DNA of 64,000 nucleotides, from the NCBI GenBank assembly GCA_900074885.1, contig FJUW01000012.1:1116001-1180000 (forward strand), read 5' to 3'. The stretch is from Rhynchosporium graminicola (lineage: Eukaryota > Ascomycota > Leotiomycetes > Helotiales > Ploettnerulaceae). A model generated the notes under the pieces. It was not told where the DNA came from. It made no database searches and worked only from the letters and a program-made list of their open reading frames with translations. The position numbers and the translations under genes were made by a program. Positions 23,038-33,571 of the stretch are shown here, piece by piece. How positions within the stretch are numbered: the first letter of the stretch is position 1; the number at the start of each line of letters is the position of its first letter.

Positions 23038-25210
23038 ATGGCTTCACTCAACTCATCACTATCTGCCGTGTCAAGACGCCAATTCGCCCTGTCACTGCAA
23101 CCCTCACATACAACAGCATTCCGTTCTAGGCCATATTGCTTTTCTGGCGCGTTGGCATCGAATTCTTCAGGTACGTGGGATACTTTTTCTCCGATTGCTG
23201 CGATTTGGTGGTAGAAAAGAAAGGATGAGTGGCTTCCGTGAGGTGAAGAAGTAAATGCATTTGAGGGTCGAGTTCTCAAGAGGAAACTCCCGGCATCGCA
23301 TCGGGTCGGCCAGGTGCGGGAGAATAGAGGGGGAGGCAAACTGCAAGGCGGGCTTCATGTACAATGGTGGGGTCATGCGAGTGATGTGCTGTTATTTTTC
23401 TTCAGACCGTCTTTCTTTTCCTTTGCAGACCGTAGAAAGTGTAAGAAATCAGAGAGAAGGAAAGAAGTAAGGATTCTGACTTTTATATACCTCATTTCGT
23501 TTGTATCTGCCTGCTTACTTGGTGGTGGATTGGCTACTAAGCTATCCGTTTCTGACATTTATTTACCTTTAGACAACTGCCTACGAACTTTCCCTTCGAC
23601 TCTCCAAGCCCATCACCATTTCCAATCTCGCGCCATGTCGTCCACGACTGCTCTCCGCAGCTTGAACATCAACAACATAAATCAGCATGTGGTTGAGGCG
23701 AAATACGCCGTCAGAGGAGAACTCGCGGTCCGTTCCGAGGAATACAGGGCGAAGCTTGCAAAAGGTGATACCAGTCTGCCCTTCGACCAGGTCATCTCTG
23801 CGAATATTGGAAACCCTCAGCAACTAGATCAGAAGCCCATTACCTTCTTCAGACAGGTGTTGAGTCTGTTGGAGTATCCTCCTTTACTAGAACATGAAGA
23901 TGTGCTGTTGAAACAGCTAGGCTACAAGAAGGATGTTGTGGAGAGAGCGAGGTGGCTGTTGAAGACCGTGGGATCAGTCGGTGCATACAGTGCAAGTGCT
24001 GGAGCCCCTGGGATCAAGGAGAGTGTTGCCAAGTTCATTGAGAGTATGTAGTTTACCTTCATTTCTTGCCCTCCAAAAATATACTGACAAGCTTCGTCCA
24101 CAGGACGAGATGGCTTTCCAGCCGAGCCCAAAGACATTTACTTGTCTGCCGGTGCCTCCTCAGGAGTGAACACTCTCTTGCACATTATCTGCGCCTCGCC
24201 AAATACTGGAGTCCTAGTACCTATCCCACAATACCCACTTTACACCGCTTCCCTTGCTGTTCTCAACGCCAAGTGCGTACCATACTACCTAGACGAGTCG
24301 AAGGGATGGGGAACAGATCTTGAGGCTATCAAGGGGGCATATGACAAAGCTATTGCGGAAGGAATCGACGTTCGATCAATTGTCATCATTAACCCTGGCA
24401 ACCCAACTGGAGCAAGTCTCCCGGCAGAAGATGTAAAGACCATCATCGACTTCGCAGCCGAGAAGAAGCTCGTGGTCATGGCAGATGAAGTCTACCAGAC
24501 CAATGTTTTCAAAGGCAAATTTCACAGCTTCAAGGGTGTCTTGAGGGAGATGCAGAAGGCCGACCCAGAGAAGTACAAATATGTTGAACTTGCTTCATTA
24601 CATAGTATTTCGAAGGGTATGGTAGGTGAGTGTGGGCACCGAGGTGGATATTTCGAGCTATGTGGCTTTGATCCAGAGGTTGAGGAGCAGATTTACAAGT
24701 TTGTGTCTATCAGCTTGTGTGCGCCAGTTATCGGCCAGTGTTTGGTTGAGATGATGGTGAACCCACCTAAACAAGGAGAGCCAAGTTACGAGCTGTACAA
24801 GCAGGAATACGATGGTATCTTTGCTGGTCTGCAGAAGAGAGCCACTGCTTTGTACGAAGCTTTCAAGGAGATGGAGGGTGTTGAGTGTGACGATCCTCAA
24901 GTGAGTATTCCCTCCTAACTCCCGCTTCAAAACCACATGCTTATAAAATCTTCAGGGATCCATGTACCTCTTCCCCACCATCAAGCTCCCCCAGAAAGCT
25001 ATCGAAGCCGCCGAGAAAGAGAACCGCTCTCCAGACGAATTCTACGCTTTCCGCCTCCTCGATGCAACAGGAGTCTGTGTTGTCGCAGGTTCTGGCTTTG
25101 GCCAGAAAGAAAACACCCTTCATTTCAGAACTACTTTCCTCGCTCCGGGTACTGAGTGGGTTGGGAGGATCACGAAATTCCATAATGAGTTCATGAAGGA
25201 GTTTAAGTGA
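23038..25210 (+). CDS. Alanine aminotransferase (PLP class I), probable mitochondrial form
   Basis: Interconverts alanine + 2-oxoglutarate with pyruvate + glutamate. Exons 23038-23170, 23573-24043, 24104-24900 and 24956-25210 are in phase, 551 aa. The core is RSLNINNINQHVVEAKYAVRGELA, then ISANIGNPQQLDQKPITFFRQV, SAGASSGVNTLL, INPGNPTGASL, MADEVYQTN and the PLP-lysine site SLHSISKGMVGECGHRGGY. It ends LHFRTTFLAPG. The first exon encodes an Arg/Ser-rich, acid-free leader (SLSAVSRRQFALSLQPS), a plausible mitochondrial presequence. It is spliced to the core frame by a 402-nt intron. ATG at 23635 (MSSTTALRS) would give a shorter, cytosolic-like form. Core exons are certain; the first exon is inferred from phase and leader composition. 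Confidence 0.9.
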
Positions 25211-26040
25211 ACTTAGTACTCGATTTCCGTTCGACTAGAGCAAAACGATAGTCGTTGGGAGCTACATATTGGGAATGGAAGTTCGGTTTAGATGGAGTTC
25301 ATGGTAGATATGGTTGACTAGCTAGTTGCGAGCTAGCTGACCAACCAATTTAGAGGTCTGGCCGATGGCATAGGCCGTGGAAGCTTGAGCGGTTCTTGCT
25401 GCTTGTCTGAAATGAAATTCACGGGATAAATCCCTTTCTCCCCTCCGAGTATGATGCGTCCCAATTGCATGGTGTCTTGATACCGGACATGGCTATATCA
25501 ACATCCATATCGGGGATTTTCCGCTTGCCCCTTGCATCCATCCATTTCACCGGACATCTCGCTTCTTCCCGTCCCCAGAATTCAAGAAACTTGATGTGCC
25601 AACTACGTCACTGAGCCAAATACCAATCAGCAACAATCATAATTTGACGGCTAGATGGAAAGCACTCTAGGGTTCCTTCCAAGCTGTACTGCAGATGCAC
25701 ACATCAAACCAAGCTTTGTTAGCGCCCTGTAACTAAGATCTGTGACTTCGAGCCTAAATTTGAAGTATTCTACACACTTCGCAGAGGCGACCTACATTCT
25801 TACCTATTGTTATTCATGCCTACAAGTCGATACCTAGAACTCAAATGCATGATACTTGGCTTCAAACTCTCATTTCCTATTTCAATTTTCTAACCAGCCA
25901 CCTTCATCCCTCTAGTTTCTCAAGTGAAAATTACAAAATAAGCTATCAGACTGGGTACTCCATTCGACAATGTCGTGAAGCATTTTGAGATATTTCTCAG
26001 AGCAGTGATACAAGTCAGTTCTTTATACTGAAACCCAACG
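25211..26040. other. Interval between ALT and K+ channel
   Basis: 830 bp, with the ALT 3' flank and the channel promoter. The last 100 bp (CTTCATCC, TTCTCAAG) look like a pyrimidine-rich leader. No gene. Confidence 0.4.
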
Positions 26041-28904
26041 ATGAATGATCCCGGCCTGAATGAACCTATCTCGGACGGTGCGAAGGATGTAGAGAATCGG
26101 ACGGGCGACGACGGAGAAAGAGAAGGAGACGTGAGCGAGGAGGAAGATGAGCAGGACTTTCTGGAGCCTAGGTATGTTGGGCCCGTCACAATGATCACGG
26201 TTCAGTTCTGGGAGCTATGATTCATTGTTTTGTGATGTGTGTTTTATGAGAGGAAGCAATGATTCTTGGTAGAGGTTGATGGGACTGTATGGTATTGGCA
26301 ACACGTGGTCGTTCTATGAAATCGTTATATGTTTTGGCTGACGTCAATCTGATAGTCGATGGTGGCTCGCAAGTACGGCGTTCCCACTCATAGCTGGGAC
26401 ATTCGGGTGAGTAAACTATCCTTTCTGCATTACTGGTACTGGAAGACAAGAAGACTGACTTGAGGACACAGTCCTATGGCTTCAGCCTTCAGCATATGTG
26501 CGCTCGTCGTCACTTGGAGAGTGGGAATCCCAGAAGGCAAGACTGAAGCAGAAGGTATCAGGCTGCCGGATCCATCGTGGTGAGCTCTCTCTCCAACCAT
26601 ACTTTGCAGAAGGTTTCGACGGGAAGGCGACGCTGATACAGATTTTCCAAGGTTGATTGGCATAAATGCAGCTCAACTAGCGATAGCTCTGATCTCGAAT
26701 CTCTTCCTCCTCCTAAATATGGCTCGACGAGTACGATTCTCCGTCGCCCAACCTGTGACAATCATAGGATGGTGAGTCTCTGGAACCTCTCCAAGATATT
26801 CACAAATCATGTCCTGATTCACGATAGGTACATCTCCTCTTTTGCTTTAACTGGCCTCTGCGCCAGTGTCTCCGGCCCCCTCCGCATTCTTCCAAAGTCC
26901 TCGTACGCCCTCTCCCAAGCATTCTACTACGCTATATTCTCGGCCGGACTCTACTTCCTCGTCGCCTCTCTCATGCTAATAACAGTCTGGGGTGCCTCAA
27001 AGGGACACTATGATAAAGAATTCCAACTCACTATGAGCCAGCGCACACTTATGTTGCAGACGATAAGTTTCTTGGTATATCTACTGTCGGGTGCTGCGGT
27101 ATTTTCGCATGTTGAGGGTTGGAGTTTTTTGGATGCTGTCTATTGGGCGGATTTCACGTTACTGACCGTGGGAATTGGCGATTTGGCGCCGAGCACTAAT
27201 ATGGGGAGGGGATTGTTGTTTCCGTTCGCCATTGGAGGCATCAGTGAGTTTGTCTTTCATTTCTCGTGACTTTTCAGCTCGGCAACGATCGCTTAATTGT
27301 GGATGTTTTGTTTACTCCCCTCCACGTTTCCTCATTCCTCGAGTTTCGTGCACTCTCCACCGAAAGAAGACAGATGCTGATTCGAATCCTCAGTCATTCT
27401 TGGTCTAGTCATCGGGTCTATCCGCTCACTCGTCCTTGAGCGCGGCAAAGTAAAGATGGGCGCTCGAATGGTGGAAAAAGAACGTCGTCGATTGATCGTT
27501 AAGATTGAAAAGAAGGTCAAAGCTGCGGTCCTAAAGCCCATCCATTCAGACTCCAAAAGCCCAAGCCCAAACACCAACCGTAAAATCAACGACACCTCTT
27601 CATCTAAACAGACCCAGCCGCTAGCCCACGCCTACGCCCACACCCACACCTCAGTCAAAAGCATTACCTCCCCTACGACATTTCCTACCGAGTTCGACCG
27701 CCGCTCTCATGAATTCGCTCTGATACGTCATATCCAATCATCCGCCCACAAGCGGCGCTTATGGACATCGCTCCTCATCTCCGGTCTTGTCTGGCTACTC
27801 CTCTGGTTTCTCGGCGCCCTGATCTTCCAGTTTTCCGAATCTCATGCTCAAAACCAAACGGAACCATGGACATATTTCACTTCTGTCTACTTCGCTTACA
27901 CCTCTCTCCTCACAATAGGCTATGGAGACATCTCCCCGGTTAGTAATGCAGGGAAGGCTTTCTTTGTATTTTGGAGCTTACTTGCGGTGCCGAGTTTGAC
28001 GATTTTGGTACGTTTTGATTGCGAAAAGCCTATACTTACTCTTTCTTGCTATGCATCAAGCTGTCCTTGAGGCACTTACAGGCCTTTCCCGAAGCACTCC
28101 CCGAGACATCTTGCGAAGAATATATGCTGACCCCCTTGCGAGTAGATTAGTAATATGGGAGATACTATTTTGAAGGGGGTGCGGGATTTGACGCTTTGGA
28201 TTGGAGGATTTACGGTGCTGCCTGGTGAGAAGGGAGTTAAACTCAGTGTTAGGGAGGGTTTGCTGAGAGTAACGGGAGAGAGATGGCGGGTCTTTGAGGA
28301 GGAGGGAGGAGAGGATACACAGAAAGTCACTAATGACGACCACCAAGAGCGCGAGAAAGCTGGTGAACTTGAACCATCCCCTTCACATCAGAGGAGTGTC
28401 GACGACGAATCCCGTGTGGCGGACCACGACATCGGAAAGTCGAATAAGTTGAGAAAGGACCTCGCCTTACAGGAAAGCAAGGGAGCATATCACGTTCTCC
28501 TTGTCCAAGAAATCGCAAAAGTGATGAACGATCTGAAGAGCGATCCACCGAAAGAATATACCTTTGAAGAGTGGGCGTGGTTCTTGAAGCTGGTTGGTGA
28601 GGATGAGGGCAGTGAGGAAACGCACAGGAAGCCATTGAAGAGGCCGGATAAGGATGGCGTTGGGAAGGCGATCGTTGGTGATGGAGATGAGACAAAGAGG
28701 AAGGATAGGAAGGAAGATGGGAAGAACAAGCAGGATATGGAGGGAGGGAGGCAAAAGGTGAAGTGGAGCTGGATGGGGCATAGAAGCCCATTGATGGGGT
28801 CAAAAGATGAAGCTGAATGGGTTTTGGAGAGACTGATAAGGAGGTTAGAGAAAGAGTTGCAGGGCGTAAGAAAGGAAGAGATGGAAAGGAAGGAGATACC
28901 GTGA
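26041..28904 (+). CDS. TOK1: TOK-type two-pore-domain outward-rectifying K+ channel
   Basis: Plasma-membrane potassium channel with the fungal 8-TM, two-pore layout. Seven exons: 26041-26171, 26356-26406, 26472-26579, 26652-26771, 26828-27243, 27394-28007, 28146-28904; 732 aa, phase consistent. The acidic N-terminus leads to RWWLASTAFPLIAGTFG, LIGINAAQLAIALISNLFLLLNMARRVRFSVAQP and WYISSFALTGL. Pore 1 reads TVGIGDLAPS and pore 2 reads TIGYGDISPVS. They are separated by a long Ser/Thr/Lys cytosolic linker (about residues 300-400). The C-terminal 250 residues are hydrophilic and strongly charged (DKDGVGK, KRKDRKEDGKNK). The third intron needs the acceptor CCAAG at 26651, preceded by a good GCTGATA branch site; nearer AGs give a stop or too short an intron. 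The final exon begins ISNMGDTILKGVRDLT. Confidence 0.9.
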
Positions 28905-29141
28905 TCGGACGTCTTGGTGAAGAGGCTGAAATTTGACTAATTTTGATTGACTAACTTTGAAGTAGACGCAAGATGATCTCTCACTTGCAAGATGCCGGCA
29001 TTAATTCGGATTTGATCAAAGTGCGTTATTTCTCGTAGCTTCGCTTGCTAATCCTAATTCCTTATCCTGTATCTGCCCAGAATAATGATATCCCAATCTC
29101 ATAGCCCAGACATTTATTTCCTCATAAATGTGTCATCGTAC

Positions 29142-31709
29142 TCAATCATCCTCATCATCAGAATCCATCACAAAGGGTGGGGGTCCTGGCACACTATCCT
29201 GCAACAAACTATCCGACAAAAGCTGCGTCTTGCTCAATATCTGAGACGAAGGTATCGAGAACTGATGATGAGACTCTAATTCCTGAGTTTCGGGGATAGA
29301 ACCATGACGAGGACTCGGTAAGGTATCCGGTGTGCTGGTTGCGACGGGTCGTGCGGGAGATTCCCATATAATTTCTGCTTGAGATGAGTGACGCATTGGA
29401 GTTTGTGTTTGGCTTAGATCGACGGTTGTCGCTTGTGACGGTGCTGCGCCTGTGAATCTTGCGCGAGGTCGAGGTGTGGTTTGCGGCGTTGGGGATGATG
29501 GAATGCTCTCTCCCTCTTCTGGAAAAACTTCTGCGTCTTCCTCGGATACGTTTTCGTCTGCATCTTCTTCCACTGCAACTTCCTCATCCTCTTTCTCTTT
29601 CGCCTCCGCTTGTTTTAATGGTTTTCGTAACGAGCCAACAACTTGCGAATATTGCTTCATTGTGCTTACGATCTGCTCATCAACTTCTTGAGTATCAGTT
29701 GATGATGATGCTGGAATTGCCAAATCATGGTCCAATCGCTCGGGAAAGAGCGGCGGTAAGAGATTGGCAATGAGCTCGTCTATCACAGCTGGCGCCACCC
29801 GTGCGAATCTCGTCGGAGGCACTTTGAACCATCCCAAGGCTTTCAATTCTGCCAAGGGCTTTGGATCTGCGAGTTCGTAGATCTGCAGAATTTCATACGC
29901 TCTCCATTTCTCGGTTTTGCTATTGAATTCGGCATTACCCAAGCCATTGAAATCTTTCAGCGCTCCGGGCTGTTTGGGTGGGCCAATCTCAGCCATGTAC
30001 TTCAGCATCGAGACAGGCTGTGTCTCATAGATCCATATACGACGGACATGAATAGGTAATGACCAATTTCTAAATTCGTGATTTTTGGTACCAGTAATAA
30101 TATTTGTAAGATGTGATGGGTGGATGGAGACAAAAACATCGGATTCTGCAGTTCTTGGCTCCATCGAGTGGACATGCTGTGTCGAGAGACGTTGACTCTC
30201 CATGATTTGTGTTTTCTCAATAGCAGTCTCGTGGAGAACTTCCCTGTCCTCCTCCTCATCAGCTTCCAACTCCTTCCCTTCCTCTTGATCCTCTTCCAGA
30301 TCATCTTCAACATCTTTCTCTGGTTGGGTCGCAGTCATAGGACTAGTCAAAGAGCTTAATTCAGATGAGCTGGCTATGCGATCGGCTTCCATTTGAGTTT
30401 CAATACCAATGTCACCATAGCAAGTTTCCGGCTCTTGCGCTTCTTGACTTTCCTGCTCCGAATTGCGTCTGAGATTCTCATCACTTCCGAGCTCTGGCGA
30501 TGCTTCGGTGCGCGGTGTTTGATTTTCTGTATCAAAATCCAGCCCCAGCTCCACTGATCCTGATACACCTAAAACTTCATCGTTGTTTTCAACATTCTCA
30601 AGTCCTGGAGATCCGGCCTCTTCAACAGGGTCCTCCTCGACGTACACCCCAAGCAAGTAATCTCCGTCCTCGTCGCTCTCTGCTTCAGAGTCCAGGATTT
30701 CCGTTCTTTTCATCGCAGACTTCCTAGCTGGAGTTGATTTCCTCTTCACTGACGGCGAATCTGGCTCCTCGACCCCCTCGTCTTGGTCAGGTAAAGGAGC
30801 GAATCTGACACTCTTCGCGGGACTTGGTCGCTTTTGTGGCGAGGAAGTGACGCGGCTGAACTGACTTGTATCCCCTGTATCATATGTGTCTTTGATCTCG
30901 AGCTTGGGAAGCTTATCAGGACTGACGTCTGGTCTTCTGCCAGTATTGAAAGGTATCGGAGCATTGATCGATGTTTCTTTCAGTGGTGATCTTCTCAAAG
31001 AACCTCTGGTATGGAAAGATAATGGAGTGGCAGGTGACTGTGATGAGGGTATCTCTGTTGCGAGTGTTCTGCGAGGGGTTTGTGGAGGCGGCATCTCTTT
31101 CACCGGAGACTGTCGTGCTTTCGAGGCATTTGGGTTGGAGGACTCACCCATCTTTCGCCGGGAGGAAAGCGTAGAAAATGTAGGTAAATCTGTCTGTGAA
31201 GAACCCGGGACATCCAAAATAGAGAGGTCCTCTTCGTCGTCTGGTACTGATGTAAAGCTCCATTCCATTTGCGTGAGACGTTGTGTATGAAATGAGGATG
31301 CGCTATCCGATTCATCCCCCGCGGTCTTCCTCCGCTTGTTCCTTCGTTTCTTTGCCTGCTTCTCATAGTCTCCATCTGCCTCCTCAATCTCATCCGGGTC
31401 CTCGTCTGCATCGTCGTCTAATGGAATGGGGTCACTCATCCTTAGATAATCCATCTGCGTAAGTGTTTCCTGCTTCGGAATTCGAAGGGTCGTCTTCTTC
31501 CCATAGGATCTTATGTGCTTCTTCGGCACTGCCATTTTGGTCTGGGTCAAAGGTGTCGAGGATTTATAGACTCGGTCGGCCGGAACAGTGATACGCTTCT
31601 TGGGTACTGGCAGTTTGGTTTGAGTCAAAGGTGGTGCTGAGGATTCAGGACCTGGATCAGATGCTGTACCAAGGCGAGGGCCATAGCTGCCCTTCCTCCG
31701 AGGAGGCAT
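29142..31709 (-). CDS. Large disordered protein with C-terminal PUA-like (ASCH/EVE-type) domain
   Basis: A single 855-aa open frame from ATG at 31709. Most of it is low-complexity and acidic/basic, with AKKRRNKRRKT (nuclear-localisation-like) near residue 120. Residues about 523-655 form a folded block: VFVSIHPSHLTNIITGTKNHEFRN, then RRIWIYETQPVSMLKYMAEIG, GLGNAEFNSK and YEILQIYEL. This is the pattern of PUA-like ASCH/EVE domains that bind nucleic acid. The N-terminus has a near-perfect 14-residue duplication (27-40 and 53-66, P-LTQTK-x2-VPKK-x-I) and two further LTQM sites (TLTQMDYL, RLTQMEW). No catalytic function can be assigned. It converges with the K+ channel gene across 237 bp. Confidence 0.8.
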   Translation of the reverse strand: MPPRRKGSYGPRLGTASDPGPESSAPPLTQTKLPVPKKRITVPADRVYKSSTPLTQTKMAVPKKHIRSYGKKTTLRIPKQETLTQMDYLRMSDPIPLDDDADEDPDEIEEADGDYEKQAKKRRNKRRKTAGDESDSASSFHTQRLTQMEWSFTSVPDDEEDLSILDVPGSSQTDLPTFSTLSSRRKMGESSNPNASKARQSPVKEMPPPQTPRRTLATEIPSSQSPATPLSFHTRGSLRRSPLKETSINAPIPFNTGRRPDVSPDKLPKLEIKDTYDTGDTSQFSRVTSSPQKRPSPAKSVRFAPLPDQDEGVEEPDSPSVKRKSTPARKSAMKRTEILDSEAESDEDGDYLLGVYVEEDPVEEAGSPGLENVENNDEVLGVSGSVELGLDFDTENQTPRTEASPELGSDENLRRNSEQESQEAQEPETCYGDIGIETQMEADRIASSSELSSLTSPMTATQPEKDVEDDLEEDQEEGKELEADEEEDREVLHETAIEKTQIMESQRLSTQHVHSMEPRTAESDVFVSIHPSHLTNIITGTKNHEFRNWSLPIHVRRIWIYETQPVSMLKYMAEIGPPKQPGALKDFNGLGNAEFNSKTEKWRAYEILQIYELADPKPLAELKALGWFKVPPTRFARVAPAVIDELIANLLPPLFPERLDHDLAIPASSSTDTQEVDEQIVSTMKQYSQVVGSLRKPLKQAEAKEKEDEEVAVEEDADENVSEEDAEVFPEEGESIPSSPTPQTTPRPRARFTGAAPSQATTVDLSQTQTPMRHSSQAEIIWESPARPVATSTPDTLPSPRHGSIPETQELESHHQFSIPSSQILSKTQLLSDSLLQDSVPGPPPFVMDSDDEDD

Positions 31710-32365
31710 TTGGAGATCTGGATGCGAATGTGTCGTTTCAATGATTTTGCCACTTGTACGTTGCTGTTGAGGTCCAGCCCAGCCCGTAAGTGGTTTGAGC
31801 GCGTCGGTCGCGACGCGAATCCCTGTAGGCTCAGTACTGTATCGCCTGCCTCTAAATATGAAGAACAGTCAACGTCACAAACAGAGTTCAGGGTCATGTA
31901 GGTCGCTAGATACACATAATTCGAGTGGACGGATCTTGAACAGCCGCCGCTAAACGCTTCCATCCTGTTTTACTTGTCTCTGAGTAAGCATTGTCTTCCT
32001 TATCCTAACAAGAGGGACCATGTACTAAATCACGTCCGTGAGCGCAATATCTACAGTTCTCCATGATGCGAGGTCAATCGCACGCTCAGGGCACTTTGTA
32101 TCACCAGGTGGCTGCGTGTAGTACCAGTTATTCATGCTTACTCATGCCGTACAAACCACCGTCAATTTCCATGTACTCGTTCAACGTATTGATACCTACA
32201 TCTCCTCTCATCTGGTGTGGTTGTGCAAAAGGCAAATTGCTGGCATCACGACAAGTAACCAATCAATGTGGTTCAATGCCAATTTGAACTTGAAGTGTAC
32301 AGATAGAAGCGTGGAATATGGTCAAATATCTTGGAAGTGGGGAGATAAAGGCTGAACCTTTACAG
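31710..32365. other. Interval where the missing 5' half of the FAD oxidase would lie
   Basis: 656 bp with the promoter of the PUA-like gene. All frames were checked for the PCMH/FAD-binding N-terminus of the neighbouring oxidase (GGH motif, covalent-FAD His region); none is present. Confidence 0.5.
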
Positions 32366-33571
32366 ATACCGGTGTTGGTGGACTGACCCTTGGAGGCGGT
32401 TATGGCTATCTTACACCAGCACATGGACTTGCTATCGATAACCTGATCTCTGTGGATTATGTGCTCGCCGATGGCAAGATAGTCACCGCCTCAGATGTAG
32501 AGAACCAAGACCTCTTCTGGGCCGCCAGAGGCGCTGGAGCAAGTTTCGGTATCGCTACGTCGTTCGTATACAGGGCTCATGATCAGAAAGGTCCTGTCTG
32601 GGCCGCGATGCTCAGACTCGATATCCATCACCTTCCGGCGATGGTTGTATACGGGAATCAATTCCTGGAAATCTGTGAAGAAAAGAGCATGATGTTTACC
32701 GGATTCGTCAAAATTCCAGGCTTTGGCAACGGGCCTTCCTTGATGTCGATCTTATTCTACAACGGTCCGGAAGACGCCGCAAAATCTTTCTACGCCGATG
32801 TTCTGAAGCTGGACTCAACTGTTCTCAAGATGGGCGAAGTACCCTTCTCAGCGATGAATACCTATCTCAATGATAGCATGGCTCATGACCTGCGCAGATC
32901 AGTCAAAGGGTCAGTCTACATGCCTCCAATGGAGTTAAGCTCCATCGAAACAATCTACAGGGAGCTCAATGAATTCGCACTCGAATACCAGGACGCTAGT
33001 ATGTCGGGTGTTCTGATTGAGTATATCCCTTTCAAGAACGTTATCAAGGTCCCGCAGACAGCAACGGCATTTGCAAATCGAGGTGCTTACGCGAATGTGG
33101 CATTTGTCATGACTTGGACAAAGGAAGAACTTGACGATATTTGCCGGGGCAAGGTGAGCAAAGCTTTTTCTCTCATGATAGTGACATTTTCATGAGAATG
33201 TATTAAAATGGATTCGAAGGTGTGGACGGGTCAGATATGGTGTTCGAGAATATAACCGTGCTAATTCCACTTAAAGGCTCGACTCTGGGCCAGTCGATTG
33301 CAAGAGGAGTTCCAGAAGGCTAGATCAGCTGTGGTAGACGCAAGCGGACTTGATTCAGTGACGCAAGATGGAATTGGAGAGTATATGAATTATGACGGTA
33401 TGTGGTTGTATTCGTGTTCTGGGCAGCTCATTTTATAATGCTACTGACTACACTCTAGGTCTTGGATCTCACGGCGACAAGATGTTCGGTATCAACTACC
33501 CTCGACTGAAGGAGTTAAAGCTCCGCTACGACCCTCAGAACCGCTTCAACAAGGGTCCGCAACTGATCTAA
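32366..33571 (+). pseudogene. 5'-truncated FAD-linked (berberine-bridge-like) oxidoreductase
   Basis: The exon begins right after an intact acceptor TTTACAG at 32365 with TGVGGLTLGGGYGYLTPAHGLAIDNL, the middle of an FAD_binding_4 domain. It continues VLADGKIVTASDVENQDLFWAARGAGASFGIATSF, the C-terminal substrate domain, and the BBE end YPRLKELKLRYDPQNRFNKGPQ. Exons 32366-33153, 33277-33397 and 33459-33571 join in phase without stops. About 130-150 N-terminal residues, holding the flavin pyrophosphate site and the usual GGH motif, are absent upstream, and no in-frame ATG precedes the exon. It is probably a recently disabled gene, since the remaining frame is clean. A distant unrecognised first exon or misassembly is the alternative. 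Confidence 0.72.

Noticed and set aside
26580..26612. 33-nt intron in the K+ channel gene (acceptor GCAGAAG)
   Set aside because: Too short for fungal splicing. The downstream acceptor CCAAG, behind a GCTGATA branch site, keeps frame and gives the conserved PSWLIGINAA.
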